Position numbers and translations under genes: made by a program. The notes beneath the pieces are model-generated. The model saw nothing but the letters and a program-made list of their open reading frames with translations. It searched no databases and had not been told where the DNA came from. A stretch of DNA of 64,000 nucleotides from CALKWS01 sp051020515 (GTDB lineage: Bacteria > Actinomycetota > Actinomycetes > Actinomycetales > Beutenbergiaceae), in the NCBI RefSeq assembly GCF_051020515.1, contig NZ_CP194857.1, positions 3,844,001-3,908,000 on the forward strand, given 5' to 3'. Each line of letters starts with the position of its first letter. Within the stretch, counting starts at the first letter, position 1. Below, one piece after another: positions 9,072 through 21,326 of this stretch.

Positions 9072-9907
9072 TTCTGCTGCCCCGTCCCGCGCCAGCCCTG
9101 GACGGGCAGGTTGAACTTGTGCACCAGCCGTGCGGTGAAGGGTGCGGTGTTGAACCGGGCCAGGCGGACCGGCCGCTGGCCGCGCAGCACGTCGATGTGG
9201 GCCCCTGGCGGCGCGCTCAGTCGCCGCCGGCCATCGCACCACAGCACCGCCTGGGTCAGGCTGCGGGAGAGGACCTCCACCGACATCCTGGAGTTCGGCC
9301 CCACCACCAGCGGCCGGGCGAACAGCGCGTGCGCGCTCACCGGCACCATCAGCATGGCCTCCACATCGGGCCAGACGACCGGACCACCGGCGGAGAAGGC
9401 GTAGGCGGTGGAGCCGGTGGGGGTGGCCAGCACCACCCCGTCGCAGCCGAAGGTGGACAGCGCCCGCCCGTCGATGCCCAGCGCCACCTCGATCATCCGC
9501 TCGCGCTGATCCTTCTCCACCGAGACCTCGTTGACCGCCCATCCCGAGCGGGTGGAGCCGTCCGGATACTGCACGGTGACGTCCAGGGTCATGCGCTCCT
9601 CGACGGTGTAGTCCTGCTCGGCGGCACGGCGGACCAGGTCGGTGAGCTGTTCCGCCTCGTACTCGGCCAGGAAACCCACGTGACCCAGGTTGATACCCAC
9701 CAGCGGGGTGGGCCGGGACCGGGTGAGTTCGACGGTGCGCAGGATGGTGCCGTCCCCGCCGAGCACGATCGCGAGTTCCAGGTCGCCGTCGTCGGCCTGC
9801 CAGACCGCCTGGATGCCGTAGCGGCCCAGCTCCTCGGCAACCAGCGCCGCGGCACGCTTGGCCGCGGCACGGTGCGGGTGGGCCTGCACCAGAAAACGTC
9901 GTGTCAT
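9068..9907 (-). CDS. nadK: NAD kinase
   Basis: Phosphorylates NAD to NADP (ATP- or polyphosphate-dependent in actinobacteria). 279 residues, normal length. Seen: the GGDGTIL motif near residue 50 with its catalytic Asp, the NE(V) pair of the conserved second motif, and TPTGSTAYAFSAGGP near residue 160. Starts ATG 9907, overlapping the tlyA stop by 4 bases (ATGA); the open frame extends upstream to 10096 inside tlyA without family support. Order tlyA-nadK-recN is conserved in actinobacteria. Confidence 0.96.
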   Translation of the reverse strand: MTRRFLVQAHPHRAAAKRAAALVAEELGRYGIQAVWQADDGDLELAIVLGGDGTILRTVELTRSRPTPLVGINLGHVGFLAEYEAEQLTDLVRRAAEQDYTVEERMTLDVTVQYPDGSTRSGWAVNEVSVEKDQRERMIEVALGIDGRALSTFGCDGVVLATPTGSTAYAFSAGGPVVWPDVEAMLMVPVSAHALFARPLVVGPNSRMSVEVLSRSLTQAVLWCDGRRRLSAPPGAHIDVLRGQRPVRLARFNTAPFTARLVHKFNLPVQGWRGTGQQN

Positions 9908-10752
9908 GGGACCGCCCCAGCCGGCCCGGTCCGGATCGCGGTGTCGATCGCTTCGGCGAGTTCCTCCCCCGCCAGCGCCTCGGCACCCCTCGCGGCGCCG
10001 TGACGCAGGTGCAGGAAGTACTCCACATTGCCACTGGGCCCGGGTAACGGGCTGGGCACCACGGCCAGCGCACCCGCACCGAGCCCGGTCGCGCACCGGG
10101 CCACCTCGGCCACGGCCCAGGCGCGCAGACTCTCCTCCCGCACCACCCCGCCCGAACCCAGGCGCTCCCGGCCCACCTCGAACTGGGGTTTGACCATGAG
10201 CAGCAGGTCCGCCCGGTCGGCACTGAGCGCGAGCAGCGCGGGCAGCACCAGCGTCAGGGAGATGAAGGACAGGTCGGCGGTGATGAGCTCCGGAGGCGGC
10301 TGCACCTGATCCGGCATGAGGGTGCGCACATTGGTCCGGTCCAGCACCGTGACCCGTTCATCGGTGCGCAGTTTCCAGTCCAGCTGGCCATAACCCACGT
10401 CGACGGCGACCACGTGCGCGGCGCCGCGCCGGAGCAGTACGTCGGTGAATCCGCCCGTGGAGGCTCCGGCGTCCAGCACTCGGCGGTCCCGCACCCGCGG
10501 TGCCCGCTCGCCGAGCGCATCCAGGGCGCCGGCCAGTTTGTGTCCGCCTCGGGAGACGTACTCCGGGGCGGCGTCCTGGTCGGCCGGAAGCAGGCGGACA
10601 GGCTGGGCGGGCAGCAGTTGTGTGGCGGCTTTGGTGGCGCGTTGCCCGTCCAGCAGCACCCGACCGGCGCCGATCAACTCGGCCGCGTGCTGGCGCGACC
10701 GGGCCAGACCCCGGCGCACCAGTTCGGCATCCAGGCGCACGCGTCGCGACAC
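9904..10752 (-). CDS. tlyA: TlyA family 16S/23S rRNA 2'-O-methyltransferase
   Basis: 282 residues. In mycobacteria TlyA methylates C1409 of 16S and C1920 of 23S rRNA and its loss gives capreomycin resistance. N-terminal S4 RNA-binding domain (residues 1 to 60, RLDAELVRRGLARSRQHA), then a Rossmann methyltransferase with SAM motif DAGASTGGFTDVLL near residue 90. The K-D-K-E catalytic set is visible in SRGGHKL, ADLSFISL and MVKPQFE. Start GTG 10752 places the S4 domain at the N-terminus; the stop of the tiny upstream gene is only one base away, so translation is probably coupled. Confidence 0.93.
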   Translation of the reverse strand: MSRRVRLDAELVRRGLARSRQHAAELIGAGRVLLDGQRATKAATQLLPAQPVRLLPADQDAAPEYVSRGGHKLAGALDALGERAPRVRDRRVLDAGASTGGFTDVLLRRGAAHVVAVDVGYGQLDWKLRTDERVTVLDRTNVRTLMPDQVQPPPELITADLSFISLTLVLPALLALSADRADLLLMVKPQFEVGRERLGSGGVVREESLRAWAVAEVARCATGLGAGALAVVPSPLPGPSGNVEYFLHLRHGAARGAEALAGEELAEAIDTAIRTGPAGAVP

Positions 10753-10753
10753 G

Positions 10754-10900
10754 TCAGTTCTCTGCTTCGGCCAACCGGTCCTGCAGGGCCCGGTACAGCG
10801 CCTCGAAGGCGGGAACGTGCGCAGGCAGGTCCGTTTCGGGAAGGTCTGCCACGGCACGCAGCGCTGCCGCGATCTCCGGGTGTTCGGTTGCACTGCTCAC
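10754..10900 (-). CDS. 48-residue conserved-position small protein upstream of tlyA
   Basis: A short gene, GTG 10900 to TGA 10754, with a strong ribosome-binding site (GAAAGGAGGCAGGAG) immediately upstream. The product is acidic and helical in character: it opens VSSATEHPEIAAALRAVADL and ends ALQDRLAEAEN. I see no catalytic motif or membrane segment. It sits where mycobacteria carry a similarly tiny gene (Rv1693, as I recall) between the HAD phosphatase and tlyA, and its stop lies one base before the tlyA GTG. The good Shine-Dalgarno, tight spacing and conserved position argue that it is real. Function unknown. Confidence 0.75.
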   Translation of the reverse strand: MSSATEHPEIAAALRAVADLPETDLPAHVPAFEALYRALQDRLAEAEN

Positions 10901-10941
10901 CTCCTGCCTCCTTTCGGTGCCCACGCTACCGTGATCGGTGC

Positions 10942-11997
10942 TCAGCCCTGGTCGACCATGCGCACGTGTGGGAGATCGACGGGCAGGACCGAGTCCACTG
11001 CCGCCGCGTCGCTGGCCTCCCAGGCGGCCGCTGCTGCGGCCCGGACCTCATCCACGCCCATCTCGTTCGTCTGCTCCCCGAGCCTCACGTCGCCACCGTC
11101 CCGGCGGAGCACCACCGCCTCGCCCTCGATCCGCGCCGCCGCGCCGGCGCAGGTCCACCACCCTTCTGCGCGGGTGGGCTCGGGGTGCACCTGGGCGAGC
11201 GCGCGCAGATCCAGGCCGAGGAAGGCGGGACGATGAGCGACGACGGCGCGGATCACCTGGGTGGGTCCGTCCACCCCGGTACACACGTGCAGTCCCGGGA
11301 TCTGCGCGGCGCGGGCTCCGGCCAGGTCGGTATCGAGCCGGTCCCCCACCACCAGTGGTCGCTGCGCACCGCCCGCCCGGGCGGCTTGGTGGAAGATCTC
11401 GGGTCCGGGTTTGCCGGTGCTTCGCGGCTGTTTGCCGGTGGCGGCCACCACCGCCGCCACCAGGGCTCCGTTCCCGGGCGCGAATCCGCGTTCAGTGGGG
11501 AGTGAGGCATCCAGGTTGGATGCCACGTGCTGGGCTCCTGCCGCAATGGCATAGGCGGCCTCGGCGAGGTCGTGCCATGCGATCTCGGGGGTGAACCCCT
11601 GGACGACGACCGTCGGTGACTGCGTGGCGGATTCCACCAGGTGCAGCCCCTCGTCAGTGATGGCCTGGCGCAGACCCGTGCCACCGATGACAAGAACGCG
11701 GGTGTGCTCATCCGCCTCGGCACTGACGAGCGCGGCAGCCGCCATCGCGGCCGTGGTCACTTCCTCGGGGCCGGTCGGCACACCGAGGTCGGTGAGATGG
11801 TCGGCCACAGTCTGCGGGGTGCGCGCGGCGTTGTTCGTGACGAACACCGTGCGCATGCCCCCGGCGCGCGCCACCTGAATCGCCGCCGGAGCATGCTCCA
11901 CCGCGTCGGCGCCGACATAGACCACGCCGTCCAGGTCCAGCAGCGCACAGTCGAAGGTGTCCTGCAACGGCGCGGTGCTCCCGCTCAGGCCGGTCAC
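10942..11997 (-). CDS. HAD-superfamily IIA sugar/glycerol phosphatase
   Basis: 351-residue phosphatase of HAD subfamily IIA, probably the counterpart of mycobacterial Rv1692, which was reported as a glycerol-3-phosphate phosphatase. Seen: motif I LLDLDGVVYVG near residue 20 (nucleophile and acid/base Asp), motif II FVTNNAARTP near residue 53, motif III Lys in TGKPGPEIF near residue 200, and motif IV VGDRLDTDLAGA near residue 220. A C-terminal extension of about 80 residues follows the HAD fold. ATG start overlaps the preceding TPR gene by 4 bases. Substrate cannot be set from sequence. Confidence 0.88.
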   Translation of the reverse strand: MTGLSGSTAPLQDTFDCALLDLDGVVYVGADAVEHAPAAIQVARAGGMRTVFVTNNAARTPQTVADHLTDLGVPTGPEEVTTAAMAAAALVSAEADEHTRVLVIGGTGLRQAITDEGLHLVESATQSPTVVVQGFTPEIAWHDLAEAAYAIAAGAQHVASNLDASLPTERGFAPGNGALVAAVVAATGKQPRSTGKPGPEIFHQAARAGGAQRPLVVGDRLDTDLAGARAAQIPGLHVCTGVDGPTQVIRAVVAHRPAFLGLDLRALAQVHPEPTRAEGWWTCAGAAARIEGEAVVLRRDGGDVRLGEQTNEMGVDEVRAAAAAAWEASDAAAVDSVLPVDLPHVRMVDQG

Positions 11998-12824
11998 CGC
12001 GGGTGATCCCGGCCGCCGTGCTCCTCCCCGGGTAGTTCCAGGAAGACCACGTCATCATCCTCGGGTTCAGGCAGTTCCGCCTGCAGAGCCGCCGCCTCGG
12101 CCTCACGCCCGAGAGCCCGGAGGACGTTGACACGCTGCTCGCTCACCCGAATCTGCTCCGCCGGCCCGCCCACACCTGCGACGCCGTCCAGCGTCAGCAG
12201 CGCGGCCTCGGGCTCGCCCAGATCCATCCGTGCACCGGAGGCCACGATCGCCAGCTCCACTCGGTCCACCGCGCTCATGCCCGGCGGTGCCTCGGCGGCC
12301 AGGGTCAGCGCCCGCTCGGGCCGGCCCAGACCCCGCTCACAGTCGGCCTCGATGGCCCGGTGGGCGTCCACCCCGCTGAGCCTGCGGACAGTACGCAGTT
12401 CACGCAGCGCCTCCGCATAGTTCCCCAACGCATAGGCGGTCAGAGCCACGGCCTCCCGCACCACGTCCACCCGGCCGGCCCGGCGCAGGGCAGCCTGTGC
12501 GTGGGCGTAGGCCTGCTGCGGATCGGTATCGAGCAGAGCACCCGCCATCACCAGGTGCTTGGCCACACCCTCGGCATTGTCCTTGGACAGGGTGCGCAAC
12601 CTGGACCGGGCAGCCCGGTCCAGATCCGTGGCCTCCACGTCGGGATCGATCGGGGGATCGGGAACCCGCTCGGCGCGTTCGGCTTCGCGGGGCCGGCGCG
12701 ACCGTTCGGATCCGCCCGGGCGTCCTGGACGGGCTGACCCGCCACGAGACGCCCTCGACCCGCCGTCCCCGCGGAAGCCCCCGGGCCGGCTGCGCGAGCC
12801 GCCGCCTGTTTGACTTGATCGCAC
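11994..12824 (-). CDS. TPR-type repeat protein (Rv1691-like)
   Basis: 276 residues from GTG 12824. The first 75 residues are an Arg/Gly/Ser-rich, likely disordered basic stretch (GGGSRSRPGGFRGDGG) that could bind RNA (inference); the rest is helical with tetratricopeptide-like repeats (AYAHAQAALRRAGRVDVVRE, YALGNYAEALRELRTVRRL, AERAL-type helices). It ends in an acidic tail. The open frame reaches 12923, but that part runs into the rRNA operon's terminator and does not look like protein; GTG 12824 follows GTGAGG by 5 bases. Same position as Rv1691 next to the HAD phosphatase. Function unknown. Confidence 0.75.
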   Translation of the reverse strand: MRSSQTGGGSRSRPGGFRGDGGSRASRGGSARPGRPGGSERSRRPREAERAERVPDPPIDPDVEATDLDRAARSRLRTLSKDNAEGVAKHLVMAGALLDTDPQQAYAHAQAALRRAGRVDVVREAVALTAYALGNYAEALRELRTVRRLSGVDAHRAIEADCERGLGRPERALTLAAEAPPGMSAVDRVELAIVASGARMDLGEPEAALLTLDGVAGVGGPAEQIRVSEQRVNVLRALGREAEAAALQAELPEPEDDDVVFLELPGEEHGGRDHPR

Positions 12825-12859
12825 TGTCGCCTCACTGAACCTTCGACTGAACCGGCTAC

Positions 12860-12865
12860 ACCCTA
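12860..12865 (-). promoter_or_regulatory. Possible -10 for the TPR-tlyA-recN-pyrG transcription unit
   Basis: TAGGGT on the minus strand, between the rRNA operon terminator and the TPR gene, would give a 5' untranslated region of about 30 bases that includes the GTGAGG ribosome-binding site. No good -35 is visible. Weak prediction. Confidence 0.3.
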
Positions 12866-12912
12866 TCGAGTTGAAACGTCCCCGGAAGCGGATGAAACAC
12901 CCCTGGAAACGA

Positions 12913-12948
12913 CTGAGGGCCACCCAGAAAAATCTGGGTGGCCCTCAG
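12913..12948 (-). terminator. Intrinsic terminator of the rRNA operon
   Basis: A perfect 16-base-pair inverted repeat (12913-12928 with 12933-12948) around a four-base loop, just past the 3' end of 5S rRNA on the minus strand. The downstream side has short T runs. It separates the rRNA operon from the TPR-tlyA unit. Confidence 0.9.
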
Positions 12949-12957
12949 CGAAAAGTT

Positions 12958-13076
12958 GTCCGGCGGCGACCTACTCTCCCACGCAGTCTCCCACGCAGTA
13001 CCATCGGCGCAGAGGGGCTTAGCTTCCGGGTTCGGAATGGATCCGGGCGTTTCCCCCTCGCTATGACCGCCGCAAC
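12958..13076 (-). rRNA. rrf: 5S ribosomal RNA
   Basis: About 119 bases with the usual actinobacterial core: the 5' end GTTGCGGCGGTCATAGCG pairs with the 3' end GTCGCCGCCGGAC to close helix I, and the conserved CCGAACCCGGAAGCTAAG loop is present. Ends were set by comparison with remembered actinobacterial 5S sequences and may be off by a few bases. Confidence 0.93.
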
Positions 13077-13120
13077 TCTATGGAGATGTCATCGGTTAAC
13101 CCGACCGTATCTCGGGAACC

Positions 13121-13141
13121 GCACAGTGGACGCGTAGCATC
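13121..13141 (-). other. 3' half of the 23S rRNA processing stem
   Basis: This stretch is the inverted complement of 16293-16312, with a single bulged base over 20 paired positions. In the precursor the two halves flank the 23S rRNA and can form the long duplex normally cut by RNase III. Confidence 0.75.
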
Positions 13142-13159
13142 ATTCAATTCTGAATGAGT

Positions 13160-16277
<3,118 letters not shown>

Positions 16278-16292
16278 ACCACAAAAATCAAA

Positions 16293-16312
16293 GATGCTCG
16301 CGTCCACTGTGC
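16293..16312 (-). other. 5' half of the 23S rRNA processing stem
   Basis: Pairs with 13121-13141 on the far side of 23S with one bulged base, forming the likely RNase III substrate in the rRNA precursor. Confidence 0.75.
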
Positions 16313-16324
16313 AGTTCTCAAGCT
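16305..16324 (-). repeat. Leader motif TTGAGAACT, copy before 23S
   Basis: Direct counterpart of the motif at 18347-18367 before 16S: both read CTTGAGAACT followed by a CA-rich CACAGTG-like stretch. Such sequences recur in actinobacterial rRNA leaders and spacers and are thought to take part in antitermination or processing. Confidence 0.55.
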
Positions 16325-16667
16325 ACGGGCGGTTCCCGCCGGGCTCCTCCGCTTGCCGGCTCTGAGGCCGGTAGTTCGAAGGTCCGCCGGGACCGACGTA
16401 CTCCCTGTACAAGCACAGCATTTCTGCTGTTCTCGTACCGGGGTCCGAAGGATGGGTTCTTCACCCGCTCCCTCAGGACCCAACAGTGTGCCATGCGTCG
16501 CGAGATCAAGCACCGCGCGTTCCTGACCAACGAAGTGGCCGTACTGACTCGAGCGCTCTCACTCGTTCCTCAATCAATGTTCCACCCGTGAGCACCACCT
16601 CAGAACGTACGTCTGAGTAGTGGGCCTGGACGCACCACGTGCAAATACACGCAATGCGCCAGATGCT

Positions 16668-18198
<1,531 letters not shown>

Positions 18199-18562
18199 TG
18201 CTTAATGGCAACTGCGACCTGAGCCGCACTTACCGACATTACGAAGTGGCTCCGTTAAGAGCCGCTTAATGATTCTGGCTGGATCGAATCCCATACGGGG
18301 TATGAGTTCGATCTAACCAAACAAATGTTGGCATTGATTGATATGACACACTGTTGAGTTCTCAAGGAGCGGATGCGCACCGTTATGATCCCTCTCGGGC
18401 TCATCTCGGGGCAACCTCTTAAGCCTACATCACCTGGGCGATGCTTGTCCAACCGGAGTTCGGTAGATCCTGCTGGATCCGCCGCCCTCGTCATGGGGCT
18501 TGTGTTTCCCTGCGCCGGGCCGTTCGCCGATCGGCTTCCGTCCCTCTCGCTGCGGGGCAACG
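18199..18562 (-). other. rRNA operon leader
   Basis: About 360 transcribed bases between the predicted start near 18562 and 16S. It contains the TTGAGAACTCAACAGTG motif (complement of 18347-18367) and an AT-richer stretch at 18255-18345. I see no protein gene or tRNA here. Confidence 0.6.
18347..18367 (-). repeat. Leader motif TTGAGAACT, copy before 16S
   Basis: Minus-strand CCTTGAGAACTCAACAGTG; the same motif recurs before 23S at 16305-16324. Likely antitermination or precursor-processing element of the rRNA operon. Confidence 0.55.
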
Positions 18563-18569
18563 AGAAGTA

Positions 18570-18598
18570 ACATTACGAGCCCCCGGGGCGGGTGTCAA
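18570..18598 (-). promoter_or_regulatory. rRNA operon promoter
   Basis: Minus strand: -35 TTGACA (18593-18598), exactly 17 bases of spacer, -10 TAATGT (18570-18575). This is a near-consensus housekeeping promoter with a GC-rich discriminator side, the strongest promoter I can see in the window. It lies 370 bases before 16S and about 155 bases after the tyrS stop. I did not find a second convincing promoter between it and tyrS. Confidence 0.82.
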
Positions 18599-18751
18599 AT
18601 CTCTGCCGGGGCGCTCCGATCCGACCGGTTTTGGCTTTCGTGCCCGCTCTGACCTGCACAAACGCTCTAATCGCCGCAGGCCGGGCGGGCAGTTGAGGCC
18701 GCTGCTCGACGGAAGTATGACGCAGGTCACCCCAGGTTGGCGCCGGGGGCG

Positions 18752-20017
18752 TCAACCGGCGCGGATGGCCCCGAGATTGCGCCGTCCACGACGCAGGAGG
18801 GCCACGTTGCCGGCAAGCAGGTCGTTCTCGGTCAGGACCCGGTCCGGGTCGGTGACCTTGTCGTTGTTCAGGTACGCCCCGCCGTCGGCCACTGTGCGGC
18901 GGGCGGCGTTGCGACCGGTGCTCAATCCGGCGGCCACCAAGGCGTCCAGGATCGTTGCCTCGCCCAGGTCGAGGGCACCGCTGGGGATCTCCGCGACGGC
19001 GTCGGCCAATGTGGCTGCGTCCAGGTCGCGCAGGTCCGCGCGTCCGAAGAGTGCCTTGCTCGCGGTCATCACCGCCTCGGTGGCGGCGCGCCCGTGCAGC
19101 AGCGTGGTCACGTCCTGCGCCAGCACCTGCTGGGCCGCCCTCGCGTAGGGGCGCTCCTGTACGTCCGTGGCCAGGGATTCGATCTCCGCGCGGGTGCGGA
19201 AGGTGAAGACCTTCAGGTAGCGCATCACGTCGGCATCGGCGGTGTTCAACCAGAACTGGTAGAAGGCGTACGGGCTGGTGAGTTCGGGATCGAGCCAGAT
19301 GGCCCCACCCTCGGACTTGCCCATCTTGGAGCCGTCGGACTTGGTGATCAGCGGCGTGGTCAGCGCGTGCGCTGCGACCCCCTCAGCCTTGCGGATCAGT
19401 TCCACCCCGGACAACAGGTTGCCCCATTGGTCGTTGCCGCCGCCCACCTGCAGGGTGCAGTTGTGGCGGCGGAGCAGTTCCAGGAAGTCCATACCCTGCA
19501 GGATCTGGTAGCTGAACTCGGTGAAACTGATGCCCTCGTCGGAGCGAAGCCGGCGGGCCACGATGTCCTTGGCCAGCATGGTGCCCAGGCGGTAGTGCTT
19601 GCCCACGTCCCGGAGGAAGTCGATCGCGCTCAGGTCCTTGGTCCAGTCCAGGTTGTTGACCATCTGCGCCGCTGCCGGGCCGGAGAACTCCAGGAAGGGT
19701 TCGATCTGGCCACGGATGCGCTGCACCCACTCGGTGACCACCTCGGCGGAGTTCAGGGCGCGTTCGCCGACGTCGCGGGGGTCCCCGATCATGCCGGTCG
19801 CGCCGCCGACCAGCGCGAGCGGACGGTGCCCGGCGTCCTGCAGGCGCCGCATCGTCAGGATGAGCACCAGGTGCCCCACGTGCAGGCTGGCCGCGGTCGG
19901 ATCGAAGCCGCCGTAGAAGGTCACCTGCCCGCTCTTCAGGGCCTGCCCGAGGGCCTGTTCGTCGGTGGACTGGGCGATCAGGCCGCGCCAGCGGAGATCG
20001 GCAAGGATGTCGCTCAT
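18752..20017 (-). CDS. tyrS: Tyrosyl-tRNA synthetase
   Basis: Charges tRNA-Tyr. 421 residues. Class I HIGH variant HVGH near residue 47 (FYGGFDPTAASLHVGHL), KMSKS variant KMGKS near residue 230, the GGGNDQWGN tyrosine-site loop near residue 190, and a C-terminal S4 domain (AARRTVADGGAYLNNDKV). ATG start with AGAAGG 5 bases upstream. Lies just upstream of the rRNA operon on the same strand; fast-growing mycobacteria also have an rrn operon downstream of tyrS. No T-box leader is visible in the 63 bases before it. Confidence 0.97.
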   Translation of the reverse strand: MSDILADLRWRGLIAQSTDEQALGQALKSGQVTFYGGFDPTAASLHVGHLVLILTMRRLQDAGHRPLALVGGATGMIGDPRDVGERALNSAEVVTEWVQRIRGQIEPFLEFSGPAAAQMVNNLDWTKDLSAIDFLRDVGKHYRLGTMLAKDIVARRLRSDEGISFTEFSYQILQGMDFLELLRRHNCTLQVGGGNDQWGNLLSGVELIRKAEGVAAHALTTPLITKSDGSKMGKSEGGAIWLDPELTSPYAFYQFWLNTADADVMRYLKVFTFRTRAEIESLATDVQERPYARAAQQVLAQDVTTLLHGRAATEAVMTASKALFGRADLRDLDAATLADAVAEIPSGALDLGEATILDALVAAGLSTGRNAARRTVADGGAYLNNDKVTDPDRVLTENDLLAGNVALLRRGRRNLGAIRAG

Positions 20018-20080
20018 CGTGCCTTCTGCGAGGTCGGGGACGCAGGCCGCGTCCGGGTGGAGGTGATGCCGGTCCGAACC

Positions 20081-20755
20081 CTACCGGGAGCGTCCGGAGC
20101 CGGGGTGACCGGCCGGCCGCCCCGGCCGGAAGACCGAGACGTGCCGGTCGCCGGTGATCCAGAAGCGCCACGGGTAGGTCGCCGGGTCCCCTCCGGGGCC
20201 GTTCACGCCCACCCGCGCTCCGGTCGATATCGGCACGGACCGGTCCCCGGCGCAGGGCCGGTGCAGTTGCAGCGGTGCGTCGGCGTCCGCACCCAGCCGG
20301 GACCCGTTGTGCGCCCCGGTCAGACCCAGGGCCACGGTCAGCCGTCCCGGCCCCCTGGCCAGGTCGACCGCGGACCGACACACCCCGGCCGCTCGCCGTC
20401 GCGCGAACGCGATCTCCTCCCCCTCGATCACCTCTCCGGCACGCAGCAGCACGGCCGAGGCGCGTCCGGGTGACCCGGTGACGATGTTGACGCAGTGGTG
20501 CAGCCCCATGTGGCGGTAGACGTAGAGGTGTCCCGCGGCGGCGAACATCACCTCGGTACGGGCGGTTCGTCCCCGGTAGGCATGCGAGCCGGGATCGGCC
20601 CCACCCTCGTAGGCCTCCACCTCGACCAACCGGACACTCACGGTGTCGGAACCGATCCGGCTGGTCAGCACCGATCCGAGCAGGCCCGGCGCCACCGACA
20701 CCGCGGTGTCGGTCAGATCGGGCGTGCGATCGGGCCCACCGGGGTCTCTACTCAT
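20081..20755 (-). CDS. DNA-3-methyladenine glycosylase (AAG/Mpg family)
   Basis: Removes alkylated purines from DNA. 224 residues. Seen: VEVEAYEGGADPGSHAYRG near residue 45 holding the catalytic Glu of the family, the GHLYVYRHMGLHHCVNIV block near residue 80, and FARRRA...DLARGPGRLTVALGL toward the middle. ATG 20755 was chosen because it lies only about 50 residues ahead of the EAY motif, as in the family; the frame is open further upstream inside the neighbouring kinase gene. Overlaps that gene's 3' end by 8 bases. Confidence 0.9.
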   Translation of the reverse strand: MSRDPGGPDRTPDLTDTAVSVAPGLLGSVLTSRIGSDTVSVRLVEVEAYEGGADPGSHAYRGRTARTEVMFAAAGHLYVYRHMGLHHCVNIVTGSPGRASAVLLRAGEVIEGEEIAFARRRAAGVCRSAVDLARGPGRLTVALGLTGAHNGSRLGADADAPLQLHRPCAGDRSVPISTGARVGVNGPGGDPATYPWRFWITGDRHVSVFRPGRPAGHPGSGRSR

Positions 20756-21326
20756 CGAGCCGGCCCCAGCCATCGAGGCGCAGGTTCGCGCGCTCGGCCG
20801 TACGCTCGCGCGCATAGAGCACCTGCTCATCGGCCATGAATGCGCGCCAGTGGCCCTCCGACTGCGGGCCGTCACGCTCCAGGCCCCGCCGCAGTCGCAG
20901 GTCATCGGGTGCCCTCACCCAGATCAGCAGACCCAGATGGGGCTGCACCACTGCCGAACCCGCTCCGCACCCCTCCAGGATCAGCACCGGGGTGCGTGGT
21001 ACGTCCACCCACTCGGCGAACTCGCCGCGGTGCCAGTCATAGCGCTGGTAGCGCCCCTGCTCCCCAGCGGCCATCGGCACCAGGATCTGCTCGTGCAGAC
21101 GGGTGGAGACCTCCAGGAGGCCGGACCAGCCCTCGTACAGATCATCCATGTGCACCACGTGTGCGCCGGTCCGTCGGCTGAGCCGGGTGGCCAGGGTGGT
21201 CTTGCCCGAGCCTGCCGGCCCGTCGATGCACACCAGCGTGAGCGCATCCTCGCCAGGGCCCAACCGCGCCGGGGCATGGCGGATCCTGGAGGTGATCACC
21301 TCCAGGGCGGCATCGGTGGCACTCAC
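20748..21326 (-). CDS. Uridine-kinase-like P-loop protein
   Basis: 192 residues, P-loop NTPase with Walker A GPAGSGKTTLATRL near residue 35, an HMDDLYEGW motif near residue 60 (uridine-kinase-like DxxY region) and a LEGCGAGS stretch near residue 120. The DE/ARE lid resembles the (d)NMP/uridine kinase group, but the substrate is unproved. Start GTG 21326 overlaps the argH stop (GTGA); the frame is open upstream to 21368 in argH. Sits between argH and the alkyl-purine glycosylase. Confidence 0.72.
   Translation of the reverse strand: MSATDAALEVITSRIRHAPARLGPGEDALTLVCIDGPAGSGKTTLATRLSRRTGAHVVHMDDLYEGWSGLLEVSTRLHEQILVPMAAGEQGRYQRYDWHRGEFAEWVDVPRTPVLILEGCGAGSAVVQPHLGLLIWVRAPDDLRLRRGLERDGPQSEGHWRAFMADEQVLYARERTAERANLRLDGWGRLDE

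Noticed and set aside
9072..10223. Upstream extension of the recN frame, suggesting a 960-residue protein
   Set aside because: The extra part covers nadK and tlyA in another frame and is low-complexity; RecN's conserved N-terminus begins at TTG 9071.
12970..12998. Apparent 12-base tandem duplication inside 5S rRNA
   Set aside because: The segment has the same length as in other actinobacterial 5S RNAs and forms the usual hairpin with a GAGA loop; the repetition is coincidental.
20018..20080. T-box riboswitch before tyrS
   Set aside because: Only 63 bases separate tyrS from the previous gene, with no specifier loop or T-box sequence.
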